DNA of 64,000 nucleotides from assembly GCA_016931535.1 (NCBI GenBank), contig JAFGEP010000106.1:1-64000 (forward strand), written 5' to 3'. Below are positions 30,369 to 38,410 of this stretch, in pieces. Each line of letters begins with the position of its first letter. Positions within the stretch are counted from its first letter, which is position 1. The notes under the pieces were generated by a model, which saw nothing but the letters and a program-made list of their open reading frames with translations, did no database searches and was not told the origin of the DNA. Position numbers and translations under genes: made by a program. The DNA comes from Bradymonadales bacterium (lineage in GTDB: Bacteria > Myxococcota_A > Bradymonadia > JAFGEP01).

Positions 30369-32051
30369 GTGAGTCTGCTCTTCTTCATCTTGCTCATCGG
30401 TCCCCTGATCTTCGTCCACGAGCTTGGCCATTTCCTGGCGGCGCGTGCCTTCAAGGTCGGGGTGATCCGCTTTTCCATCGGCTTCGGTCCGCGGATCGCC
30501 GGTTTCGTGCGCCATGGGACCGAGTATGTGATCGGGGCTCTGCCCTTGGGCGGCTATGTCCGACTGGTCGGCTCCGATCCCACCGAGATGGCCGAGCTCA
30601 CGGCCGACCAGAAGCCTACGGCTTTCTTGAACAAGCCGGTCTGGAAGCGGATGGTCATCCTGTTGGCAGGACCCCTCGCCAACCTGCTCTTGCCACTGCC
30701 CATTTTCATCGCCTACTACATGGCGGAAGAGGCGAGGGTACCGGCCATCGTGGGAACGGTCATCGCCGGTACACCCGCGGACCAGGCAGGATTGCAGCCC
30801 GGTGATGCCATCTTGGCCATCGATGGGAAGCCCATCCGCTTTTTCGACCAGATCCAGAAGGCGGTCGGATCCCACCACGACGAGCAGGTCGAGCTGCTGC
30901 TGCGCCGAGGAGAGGAGCAGGTCGAGGCTCGCCTGAGCCCAGTCGTCGAGTCCACCTTCGATCCCTGGGTTCGGCTGCGCACCGTGGAACGGGCCATCAT
31001 CGGGATCACCGGCACCTACTTCGGCCCTGTCATCGCCGTGGACCAGTCCGACAGCCTTGCCGCCCGGACCGGTTTGCAGACCTTCGATCGGGTGGTCCGG
31101 GTGGGCGATCGATCGATCACCAGCTTCGCCGAGCTGGAGACAACCCTGGCGGAGTCCAGCGGGGTGGTGGAGGTCCTGGTCTTCCGGCCGGTGCCCATCG
31201 GGCAGAGCCTGGGAGAGATGTTCGTCGAGATCCCGGTCCTTGTCAGCCTGGATCTGACCGACCCCGCTGCAAGGGAAGACCCAATCCTGCGCTCGGCCCA
31301 GATGCTGGTGCGCTTCGTTCAGGCCGGGTCACCGGCTGATGAGGCCGGTTTGCGGCCCGGCGACCAGATTGTGACCCTCGATAGCCGCCCCTACAACTCC
31401 TTCGCCGCGCTGTTGAGGACTCTCTACGCCAAGCCGCTGGACCCCCACGAGTTGACCTTCCAGCGCAGGGGGGAGCTGTTGACCACCCAGCTTACCGCGG
31501 TCGAGCTGGAGGTGACCAACGAGTTCAAGCAGGAGATCAAGGAGGTCTTCGTGGGGATGCGTAGCTCGGACAGCGCCGACTACTACCCCGACGCCGTCGG
31601 CTTCTACCCCTTGGCCCCCATGTCCGGCTGGGAGCGGGTCGTCTACGGATTCACCATGGGGTTCTCGGCGCTGATCGGCTTCATCCTGGGCATCATCGTG
31701 GGGGTGTGGCAGATCATCACGCGGGAGGTGGGGCTGGACAGTCTGGGCGGGCCGATCATGATCTTCGACATCGCCGGGCGGGCGGGTCAGGCGGGACTGG
31801 GCACCTTCATGCGCATGATGGGCTTGATCAGTATCAACCTGGGGATCCTCAACCTGCTTCCCATCCCGGTCCTGGACGGGGGAAGCCTGCTGCTGTTCAG
31901 CATCGAGGGGGTCATCCGCCGGCCGTTGACGGCCCGTGTGCGCCAGGTGGCCACCTACATCGGTCTGGCCTTCATCCTGCTGCTGTTCCTGCTGGTATTC
32001 AAGAACGATATCGAGCGCTACTGGAGCGGCTTCGTCGAGTTCTTCAACTGA
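30369..32051 (+). CDS. rseP: RseP-type site-2 intramembrane zinc metalloprotease, tandem PDZ
   Basis: A 560-residue protein. The zinc site HExxH is at residues 17-21 (H-E-L-G-H) in the first helix. The second ligand motif L-P-I-P-V-L-D-G-G lies near the C-terminus. Two PDZ domains sit between them (around V-P-A-I-V-G-T-V-I-A-G-T-P-A-D-Q-A and V-R-F-V-Q-A-G-S-P-A-D-E-A), possibly with a degenerate third (I-A-V-D-Q-S-D-S-L-A-A-R-T). It is longer than the usual 360-450 residues, the extra length being in the periplasmic PDZ region. It cleaves membrane-bound anti-sigma factors or signal-peptide remnants. Start GTG 30369. Confidence 0.93.
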   Translation: MSLLFFILLIGPLIFVHELGHFLAARAFKVGVIRFSIGFGPRIAGFVRHGTEYVIGALPLGGYVRLVGSDPTEMAELTADQKPTAFLNKPVWKRMVILLAGPLANLLLPLPIFIAYYMAEEARVPAIVGTVIAGTPADQAGLQPGDAILAIDGKPIRFFDQIQKAVGSHHDEQVELLLRRGEEQVEARLSPVVESTFDPWVRLRTVERAIIGITGTYFGPVIAVDQSDSLAARTGLQTFDRVVRVGDRSITSFAELETTLAESSGVVEVLVFRPVPIGQSLGEMFVEIPVLVSLDLTDPAAREDPILRSAQMLVRFVQAGSPADEAGLRPGDQIVTLDSRPYNSFAALLRTLYAKPLDPHELTFQRRGELLTTQLTAVELEVTNEFKQEIKEVFVGMRSSDSADYYPDAVGFYPLAPMSGWERVVYGFTMGFSALIGFILGIIVGVWQIITREVGLDSLGGPIMIFDIAGRAGQAGLGTFMRMMGLISINLGILNLLPIPVLDGGSLLLFSIEGVIRRPLTARVRQVATYIGLAFILLLFLLVFKNDIERYWSGFVEFFN

Positions 32052-32066
32052 GTGGGATCGAGACCC

Positions 32067-32792
32067 GTGCGCATCCTGGCACTCGACACCTCCACCGCCG
32101 TCCAATCGGTGGCCCTCGTCACCGGCGAAACCCAGGCTATCGAACGAAACCTGCCTGCGGGGCGAGGCCACACGACGAGCCTGTTGAGCTCCATCGACTC
32201 GGTGCTACGAGAGGCGGGAGCGACCCCCTTCGACCTGGACCTGGTGGCGATCGGGATCGGCCCGGGGAGCTTCACCGGCTTGCGTATCGGGATGGCGGCG
32301 GTCAAGGGGTTGTGCTTGGCCACAGGCTGCCCGGTGGTGGCGGTCTCATCCCTCGCCACCCTGGCATTTGGGGTGGTGGAGACCCGCGAAAGGCCGGTTG
32401 CCACCGTGATCGATGCCCGCAAGAACCAGCTCTATGCGGCGGTCTGGCAGGTCGAGGGGGGCTCGATTCCGGTTTGCCGGCTCCAACCGGGAGCTTTCAA
32501 CCCCGCAGAGCTTGCAGCAGTGCTGCGTCGGTTGAGCCAGCCGCTGTTGGGGGTCGGCAACGGCCTGGCGGCCTTGGCGCCGATCATCGAGGAACCTGGC
32601 CAGGGCCTTCCGATCGAGATCTTGGATGAGCGCTACTGGTGGCCCCGAGCCACCGTGCTGGCGGAGTTGGGGCGACGCTTGGTCCTCCAGGAGGGTCCGA
32701 CCCCGCTCGGCACGCTCGAACCGGAGTACATCCGGCTTTCGGATGCCGAGTTGAACTGGAACAAGCGCCAGGTGAAGAGGGCCAAGCCCTGA
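32067..32792 (+). CDS. tsaB: tRNA t6A37 threonylcarbamoyltransferase component TsaB
   Basis: A 241-residue ASKHA-fold protein. It starts R-I-L-A-L-D-T-S-T-A-V-Q-S-V-A and contains G-I-G-P-G-S-F-T-G-L-R-I-G-M-A, the classic TsaB signatures. It dimerises with TsaD to make N6-threonylcarbamoyladenosine in tRNA. GTG 32067 gives the family-standard start; an in-frame GTG at 32052, immediately after the rseP stop, is an alternative. Close spacing suggests one transcript with rseP. Confidence 0.93.
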   Translation: MRILALDTSTAVQSVALVTGETQAIERNLPAGRGHTTSLLSSIDSVLREAGATPFDLDLVAIGIGPGSFTGLRIGMAAVKGLCLATGCPVVAVSSLATLAFGVVETRERPVATVIDARKNQLYAAVWQVEGGSIPVCRLQPGAFNPAELAAVLRRLSQPLLGVGNGLAALAPIIEEPGQGLPIEILDERYWWPRATVLAELGRRLVLQEGPTPLGTLEPEYIRLSDAELNWNKRQVKRAKP

Positions 32793-32843
32793 AGGGCGCG
32801 GTACACTGAAGCTGAGACCTACCACCCCCTTGGAGGACCGGTC

Positions 32844-33350
32844 ATGTCATCTCCGAAAGCCCCCATCTTCGCTGCCCTCACCTTGCTGGCAACCTCGTTG
32901 GCCGTCGGATGCACCCTCAGCGACATCTACGACGAGGTCCGGATTCTCTCCACCATCCCTGCCCCTCAGTCGACGGACACGCCATACCGGCTCAGCAAGC
33001 GGATCAAGCTCTCCGAGGATGCCGATCGGGTGGAGGAGGCCCACCTGGAGATGATCCGGATCACGGTCATCTCCCCGGACACCGCCGACCTGTCGGTCTT
33101 TTTGGGCATCAAGCTGTTCCTCAACGACGGCTCCCAACGGCCGCTGCTGGCAGAGACCTCGGACCTGCAACCGGGGACCCGCTCGGTGGAGCTGGAAATC
33201 GCCTATACCGGCGACCTCAAGCGGTTTCTGGATACTACCGGCCTGCTGGTGGAGTGGGAGGTCTACTACCGCTCCACCGCAGCCTATCCGGCCGAGGGGA
33301 TCCAGATCGAGACCGTGCTGGGCTTCAACGCCGATGTGGAGCTGATCTAG
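32844..33350 (+). CDS. Predicted lipoprotein of unknown function
   Basis: A 168-residue protein with a lipoprotein signal (L-A-T-S-L-A-V-G-C, Cys 23). The mature part is beta-rich and acidic with no recognised domain; it suggests a single small sandwich-like domain. Start ATG 32844 has GGAGG 8 nt upstream. It follows tsaB by 51 nt. Confidence 0.75.
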   Translation: MSSPKAPIFAALTLLATSLAVGCTLSDIYDEVRILSTIPAPQSTDTPYRLSKRIKLSEDADRVEEAHLEMIRITVISPDTADLSVFLGIKLFLNDGSQRPLLAETSDLQPGTRSVELEIAYTGDLKRFLDTTGLLVEWEVYYRSTAAYPAEGIQIETVLGFNADVELI

Positions 33351-33370
33351 GGGTACTGTAGGCTAGGATC

Positions 33371-33430
33371 GCCCCCTTCGGCGGCTACGCCGCCACCTCC
33401 CCCTGGCTCCGCCTCGGGGGAGGACGCCTG
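33371..33430. repeat. REP-like palindromic element, copy 1
   Basis: The element opens GCCCCCTTCGGCGGCTACGC and contains the hairpin arms CCTCCCCC (33396-33403) and GGGGGAGG (33416-33423). A second copy with the same order of blocks is at 52176-52234. Both follow a gene end. Confidence 0.65.
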
Positions 33431-33505
33431 TGTCCAACCCCTTGCAGCTACGGCAAATAGCGGGTAATCCAGCAGAGGTTCGCATTTTTGTAGGGGAGGA
33501 TTGCC

Positions 33506-35110
33506 TTGCACGAGGTTCGATCTCCAGGTTCGGCCCGGCGGGTCCGCCCGGATCCGGCCGTGGCAGAGTCGGCCCGACAGATCGTGGGCGACCGGTGGTT
33601 TCGCGACGGCCGGGCCGACCGGATCGCCTACGCCCGCGACTGCTGGCAGCTCGGCATCCTCTGGGCGCGCAGGGGCGAGGTGGAGCAGCATGGCCCTGAC
33701 TTCGTCGTGGTTCCGGGCGACCTCGAGGAGGTGGTCCGGCTCGTCGAGCTGGCGCGGGCCAGCGGCACCCCGATCATCCCCTATGGTGCGGGCTCGGGCG
33801 TGTGCGGGGGAACCATGGCCTTACGGGGCGGGTTCGTGGTGGACGCCAAGCGGTTCGATCGCCTCAGGAACCTGGATCAAGAGAATCTCACCATGCGGGT
33901 GGGCACGGGTGCCATCGGCATGACCCTGGAGACCGATCTGAACCGGCGTGGCTACACCATGGGTCATTACCCGGCCAGCCTGTACTGCTCCAGCCTGGGA
34001 GGCTACCTGGCCGCTCGTTCGGCCGGTCAGCTTTCCACCCGCTTCGGCAAGATCGAGGACATGTGCCTGTCGCTCCAGGCCGTGGCCGGAAGCGGCGAGG
34101 TCATCGAGTCGGCGCACTGGAAGCCCGACCTGACCCAGCTATTCATCGGCAGCGAGGGCACTTTGGGGGTGATCACGGAGGCCACCATGCGGGTGGAGCC
34201 GCTGCCCGCCTTGCGCCTGGTCCGGGGGTTCAGCTGTGCGAGCCTGCCGGCCGCCTTCCAGGCCATTCGCCGTCTTCTGCAGGCCGGTTTCCGGCCGGCC
34301 GTCGTGCGGCTGTACGACACCTTTGACACGCTGCTGGCACGTGGCAAGAAGCACGGGAAATCGGAGACCCACAAGGAGGCGCCTGGCGCCCTGGTAGCCG
34401 CCCTGACCCGATTTGCCTCTCAGCGGGCCATCAAGCCGTTGCGCCCCACGGTCGAAAAAGTAGCCAACGCCCTTTTGCGTACCGCACTGGGTGCGCCTCT
34501 GTTGCTCAACCGGGCGGTTGGCGTGTTGCCCGTCGGCAACCTCTTGATCGTCAGCTTCGAGGGATCCGGACGACAGGTCGCCGCCGAAGCCGAGGCCGCC
34601 TTCTCCCTGTTGTCGGAGAGCGGGCACGACCTGGGGGAGGGGCCGGGAGAACACTGGTACCAGCGCCGTTTCGCAGTTTCCTACAAGCAGAGTCCGATCA
34701 TGGACCTGGGAGCCTTCGTGGACACCATGGAGGTCTCCACCACCTGGGACAACCTGGAGAACCTCTATGCCCGCGTGAAAAAGGCCGTGAGCCCCCATGC
34801 CTTCATCATGGCCCACTTCAGCCACGCCTACCGGGAAGGATCCTCCATCTACTTCACCTTCGCCGGTTTCGCCCCACCGGGCGCTGCCATCGAGGCCCTC
34901 TATGAGCGGACCTGGAATGTGGCCCTGGGCGCGGTTCGTCAGGCGCACTCCAACATCACCCATCACCACGGGGCCGGACTGCTCAAGGCCGGTTTTCTGT
35001 CCCACGATCACCAGGGCGGGCAGGGGTTGAATCGATTGCTCAAGCAGCGGTTCGACCCGGACGGCATCATGAACCCCGGGAAGCTCTGGGATGTGCCCCA
35101 ACTCGGATAG
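33506..35110 (+). CDS. FAD-linked oxidase of the AGPS/GlcD family
   Basis: A 534-residue PCMH-type flavoprotein. The FAD-binding half shows V-V-V-P-G-D-L-E-E-V, I-I-P-Y-G-A-G-S-G-V, S-S-L-G-G-Y-L-A-A-R-S-A-G and L-F-I-G-S-E-G-T-L-G-V-I. The C-terminal half has the His-rich S-N-I-T-H-H-H-G-A-G loop and the family end G-I-M-N-P-G-K-L. The R-S-A-G and H-H-H elements fit alkylglycerone-phosphate synthase (ether-lipid synthesis) better than GlcD, but the next two genes look like GlcE and GlcF, so a membrane-linked hydroxy-acid oxidase is equally possible. Start TTG 33506 has GGGGAGGA 5 nt upstream. Confidence 0.85.
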   Translation: MHEVRSPGSARRVRPDPAVAESARQIVGDRWFRDGRADRIAYARDCWQLGILWARRGEVEQHGPDFVVVPGDLEEVVRLVELARASGTPIIPYGAGSGVCGGTMALRGGFVVDAKRFDRLRNLDQENLTMRVGTGAIGMTLETDLNRRGYTMGHYPASLYCSSLGGYLAARSAGQLSTRFGKIEDMCLSLQAVAGSGEVIESAHWKPDLTQLFIGSEGTLGVITEATMRVEPLPALRLVRGFSCASLPAAFQAIRRLLQAGFRPAVVRLYDTFDTLLARGKKHGKSETHKEAPGALVAALTRFASQRAIKPLRPTVEKVANALLRTALGAPLLLNRAVGVLPVGNLLIVSFEGSGRQVAAEAEAAFSLLSESGHDLGEGPGEHWYQRRFAVSYKQSPIMDLGAFVDTMEVSTTWDNLENLYARVKKAVSPHAFIMAHFSHAYREGSSIYFTFAGFAPPGAAIEALYERTWNVALGAVRQAHSNITHHHGAGLLKAGFLSHDHQGGQGLNRLLKQRFDPDGIMNPGKLWDVPQLG

Positions 35111-35117
35111 GCCACCG

Positions 35118-36104
35118 ATGAACACCGAACGCGATGCACAAGGTTTCGACCGCAGCCCTGCAATAAACCGGTCCTCGGCCTGCTGTCAGCCCACCTGTCC
35201 GGTGCTCCCCGATCCGATCTCGGGGTTGGTGGACTGCGACGCATACATCACCTTCTCGCAGCTGGCCGAAAGCGCCTCTGCCAGCGGCTGGTCGTTGGAC
35301 GGCATTCATGCCGAGATCGCGGAGTCGACCGTCGGCGCCCTGCTGGAACGCCACCAGCCGCGACCGCTTCACTACGAGTGCTCCCTCCTCGCGGGTCGTT
35401 GCCGACGGATTGTCGCCAAGACGGCAGAAGGGCAACGGTACGCCTCGATGGTCAGCCCGCGCAAAGCATCCGGGCCGGATCTGGCTTTCCTGTTCATCGG
35501 AGGAGAGGGGAGGTTGGGAACCATCGAGAGAGCCAGCATCGCCCTGTCACGCCCGGCACCCCGTTACCTGCAGGTTCGCGGCGCCTTGGGCGACAACGAT
35601 CTCCTCTTCGCTGCGGCTCGTCAGATCACCCTGCTCGATCCCCTGGCGCTTCGCCGCCTCGATGCCACCAGCCGCACCATTGACGCCTACCTGCCGCTGC
35701 GGACCAGTACCGACCACCACCTGGTCGAGCCGCTCGAATCGATGGGGCTTCAGACCCAACAGGTGGCAACCATACCCACCGAACAGCGCTACGCCGACCC
35801 CCTGCCGGATGGGCTGACCATGGCCATCTCGGCTGGTTATCGCACCGTCTCGGAGATCGTCCAGGAGGCATTGGCCTGGAGGGGCAAGAAGGTGCTGACC
35901 ATCGGTTTTCAGTATCCGGATAGCCACGGGGTTCTGGCCACCTTCACCATGGCGCCCTCCAACCGGGGTTTTTTGGAGGACCTCCGCGAGAAGGCCTGTA
36001 CGGCCGGCGACTTGCACCTGGCCGAGTTTTTCGGCCAGCCGGTCGATCGCAGGCCACTCTTCTCGCCCGATCCCGGGCTTCCTGCCGGTGGAGGTGAGCC
36101 ATGA
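35118..36104 (+). CDS. GlcE-like divergent FAD-binding oxidase subunit
   Basis: A 328-residue protein. The phrase G-P-D-L-A-F-L-F-I-G-G-E-G-R-L-G-T-I-E-R-A matches the FAD-binding half of the preceding oxidase (L-F-I-G-S-E-G-T-L-G-V-I). The early P-Loop-like glycine motif and the C-terminal His-rich half are missing, so flavin binding may be weak. It starts 7 nt after the previous stop and ends overlapping the next gene by ATGA, so the three proteins probably form one complex, as GlcD-GlcE-GlcF do. Confidence 0.72.
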   Translation: MNTERDAQGFDRSPAINRSSACCQPTCPVLPDPISGLVDCDAYITFSQLAESASASGWSLDGIHAEIAESTVGALLERHQPRPLHYECSLLAGRCRRIVAKTAEGQRYASMVSPRKASGPDLAFLFIGGEGRLGTIERASIALSRPAPRYLQVRGALGDNDLLFAAARQITLLDPLALRRLDATSRTIDAYLPLRTSTDHHLVEPLESMGLQTQQVATIPTEQRYADPLPDGLTMAISAGYRTVSEIVQEALAWRGKKVLTIGFQYPDSHGVLATFTMAPSNRGFLEDLREKACTAGDLHLAEFFGQPVDRRPLFSPDPGLPAGGGEP

Positions 36105-37261
36105 GCCGGGCGCCCTCCAGAGGTACCCTCGACTTCACCGATGCCGAGCGAAAGGCGCTACGCTACTGCACCTACTGCCCCAAGCTCTGCCGGTTCGCCT
36201 GCCCCGTTGCTCACGGTGAAGCGCGTGAGACGGTCACCCCCTGGGGCTTGATGCGGCTTTTGAACCTGGTCGACGGCGGCCATCTGCCGCGCCAGGCCGA
36301 CCTGATAGAACCGCTGTACCACTGTATCTCCTGCGGGAGATGCCAGGTGTACTGCCGGCACGACAGCCCGGTGGCGGAGATCCTCGCCAAGGGGAGAGCA
36401 GCCCTGGTAGCGGACGGCCTGGAAGTCCCTGTGGCGTTCGACCCGGTGCCCGGCGGCTGTCAGGCCGATGCCGTTCCTCCACCCTACATGGAGGGTCGGA
36501 CCGATCGCCCGGCTTTCTTACCCTCTTGCGCCAGTCTGCAAGGGCAGGGTGGGGCGGAGCGTGTGCGACGGGCGATGGAGGTCCTGAACGCCCATGGGGC
36601 GATCCTGGCGATCCCGAAAGTGGAGCGATTCGTGGGGTGTGGCTTCTGCGAGTGGGAAGCGGGTCGGGTCGATCGGGCAGTCCAATCCTGGCAGCGTTTC
36701 GTAGACCAGGCGGCAGCGCACCCCCAGTGCGTCACCGACTGCGGCCAGGCGCTCTGGGCCTTCCAGGGTCAGACCCGCAAGCGATCCCAGCGGGTGCTCC
36801 ACCTGGTCGAGTGGCTGTCCGAGCACCTGTACTTCTTGCCGGAAGGGCACCTGGAGGGCCCCGTTGTCGTCCATGACAGCAGCTTCGAGACACGCCGGTT
36901 GGGGCTGGGGGATGAGTTCAGACAGGTGGTGGAGCGGCTTTGCGGGCAGAAGCCCCTCTCGCTGCACGAGTCGGGCCGCCATGCCCGAAGCTGTGGTTCG
37001 GGGGGGCTCTGGGGAGCCGCTTTCCCGGAGGCTCGGGCCCGGGCGACACAGCTCGTCCTGGAAGAGATCCTGGACAGCGGTGCCCGCACAGTGGTCGCCG
37101 CCAGCCCTCACTGCCGAGCCGGCCTGAGAGAACAGATCGCGGTCATGGCGGCCATCGGATCGCAAGACCAGCCGATCGAGGTGTTCGATCTCCTGGATCT
37201 ACTGGTCGCCGCCGGTGAGACCGACCGGTGTGGACCACCTGGCAAGGCGGGGCCAGCCTGA
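36101..37261 (+). CDS. Fe-S oxidoreductase subunit, GlcF/heterodisulfide-reductase-like
   Basis: A 386-residue protein. The N-terminal cluster region has Y-C-T-Y-C-P-K-L-C-R-F-A-C-P and Y-H-C-I-S-C-G-R-C-Q-V-Y-C-R, two [4Fe-4S]-type Cys sets. The C-terminal half has CCG-type cysteine motifs (P-S-C-A-S-L, V-G-C-G-F-C-E, S-C-G-S-G-G-L-W-G, S-P-H-C). This layout belongs to subunits that pass electrons from flavin oxidases to the quinone pool. It overlaps the preceding GlcE-like gene. Confidence 0.87.
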   Translation: MSRAPSRGTLDFTDAERKALRYCTYCPKLCRFACPVAHGEARETVTPWGLMRLLNLVDGGHLPRQADLIEPLYHCISCGRCQVYCRHDSPVAEILAKGRAALVADGLEVPVAFDPVPGGCQADAVPPPYMEGRTDRPAFLPSCASLQGQGGAERVRRAMEVLNAHGAILAIPKVERFVGCGFCEWEAGRVDRAVQSWQRFVDQAAAHPQCVTDCGQALWAFQGQTRKRSQRVLHLVEWLSEHLYFLPEGHLEGPVVVHDSSFETRRLGLGDEFRQVVERLCGQKPLSLHESGRHARSCGSGGLWGAAFPEARARATQLVLEEILDSGARTVVAASPHCRAGLREQIAVMAAIGSQDQPIEVFDLLDLLVAAGETDRCGPPGKAGPA

Positions 37262-37471
37262 ACCGTTCCGGCGCGGGATGATCGAGCCTTGACAGGTGGT
37301 GGAGAGGATTCGCTGGAACCACCGCTCCCTTGGGCGTGCAGCCCGGCACGAACGGTGAACGCCGCGCGGGATGCCCGATCGAGAGCGGCTGACCGGGTAG
37401 TTCGACAAGATGAGGCCCCATCGAGGGGTAGAGGCGCAATAGAGCCACGGAGGTGGCGGGAGACAGACCGC

Positions 37472-38404
37472 ATGGACAAGCCGTTTATCGTTGTGAATCC
37501 GATGGCCAAAAACCGGTTGGTGGGGCGTCACTGGGACCAGTACAAGACGCTGCTCGAAGCCGAGCTGGGCCCCTTCGAGTTCGCCATGACCGTCAGCGAG
37601 ACCGATGCCGCCACCATCACCCGCAAGGCGCTCCGCGAAGGCTACCGGAATATCGGCTCACTCGGGGGAGACGGAACCAACAGCCTGGTGCTGAACGGGT
37701 TCTTCGAGCATGGAGAACCGGTGGCTCCCGACGCTACCCTGAGCATCCTCCCCGTGGGCACCGGCGGTGACTTCCGCCGTATCCTCGCCGTCGAGGGGAA
37801 AGACCTTCGGCGCTATGCCCAGCTGATGACCACCGGCGAGCCGGTCGAGATCGATATCGGCCACATCTCCTACATCAACCACGAGGGACAGGCCGACGAC
37901 CGCTACTTCCTCAATATCGCCAGCTTCGGCATGGGCGGCCTGGTGGACCGCCTGGTCAACACCACCACCAAGGCGCTGGGCGGCAAGGCGAGCTTTTTCA
38001 TCGCAACCCTGAGGGCCACCTTCCGCTACCAGGCACCCCAGGTGACCTTGACGCTGGATGGGGAGCCGTTCAACCAGGATCGCATCTTCGTGGTGGCCGC
38101 CTGCAACGGCCAGTACTTCGGGGGTGGCATGCATATCGGGCCGGAGGCCAGCGTCACCGACGGCCTGTTAGATGTGGTTGTCATGCCCTGGCGAAGCCGC
38201 TTTTATCACCTGTCCCGGGGCACCACCGTCTACAAGGGGACCCACGTCAACCTGCCCGGTGTCCTCTCCGGTCGCGGAAAGGTCCTCAGAGCCGAGAGCG
38301 ACCAGGAGTGCCTGCTCGACATCGACGGGGAAGCGCCCGGCCGCCTGCCGGCCGAGATCAGGATTCTGCCCAAGGCGATCCGCCTGAAGGCCCCGCTCAG
38401 GTAG
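37472..38404 (+). CDS. Diacylglycerol/lipid kinase (DagK/YegS family)
   Basis: A 310-residue protein. It begins F-I-V-V-N-P-M-A, the family's N-terminal strand and nucleotide loop, with G-G-D-G-T-N at residues 65-70 and L-P-V-G-T-G-G-D-F-R-R following, where most relatives have G-T-x-N-D-F. It should phosphorylate diacylglycerol or a related lipid with ATP at the inner membrane. Start ATG 37472 has a GGGAG site. The run-on upstream frame to 37289 has no start support. Confidence 0.88.
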   Translation: MDKPFIVVNPMAKNRLVGRHWDQYKTLLEAELGPFEFAMTVSETDAATITRKALREGYRNIGSLGGDGTNSLVLNGFFEHGEPVAPDATLSILPVGTGGDFRRILAVEGKDLRRYAQLMTTGEPVEIDIGHISYINHEGQADDRYFLNIASFGMGGLVDRLVNTTTKALGGKASFFIATLRATFRYQAPQVTLTLDGEPFNQDRIFVVAACNGQYFGGGMHIGPEASVTDGLLDVVVMPWRSRFYHLSRGTTVYKGTHVNLPGVLSGRGKVLRAESDQECLLDIDGEAPGRLPAEIRILPKAIRLKAPLR

Positions 38405-38410
38405 GAGCCG

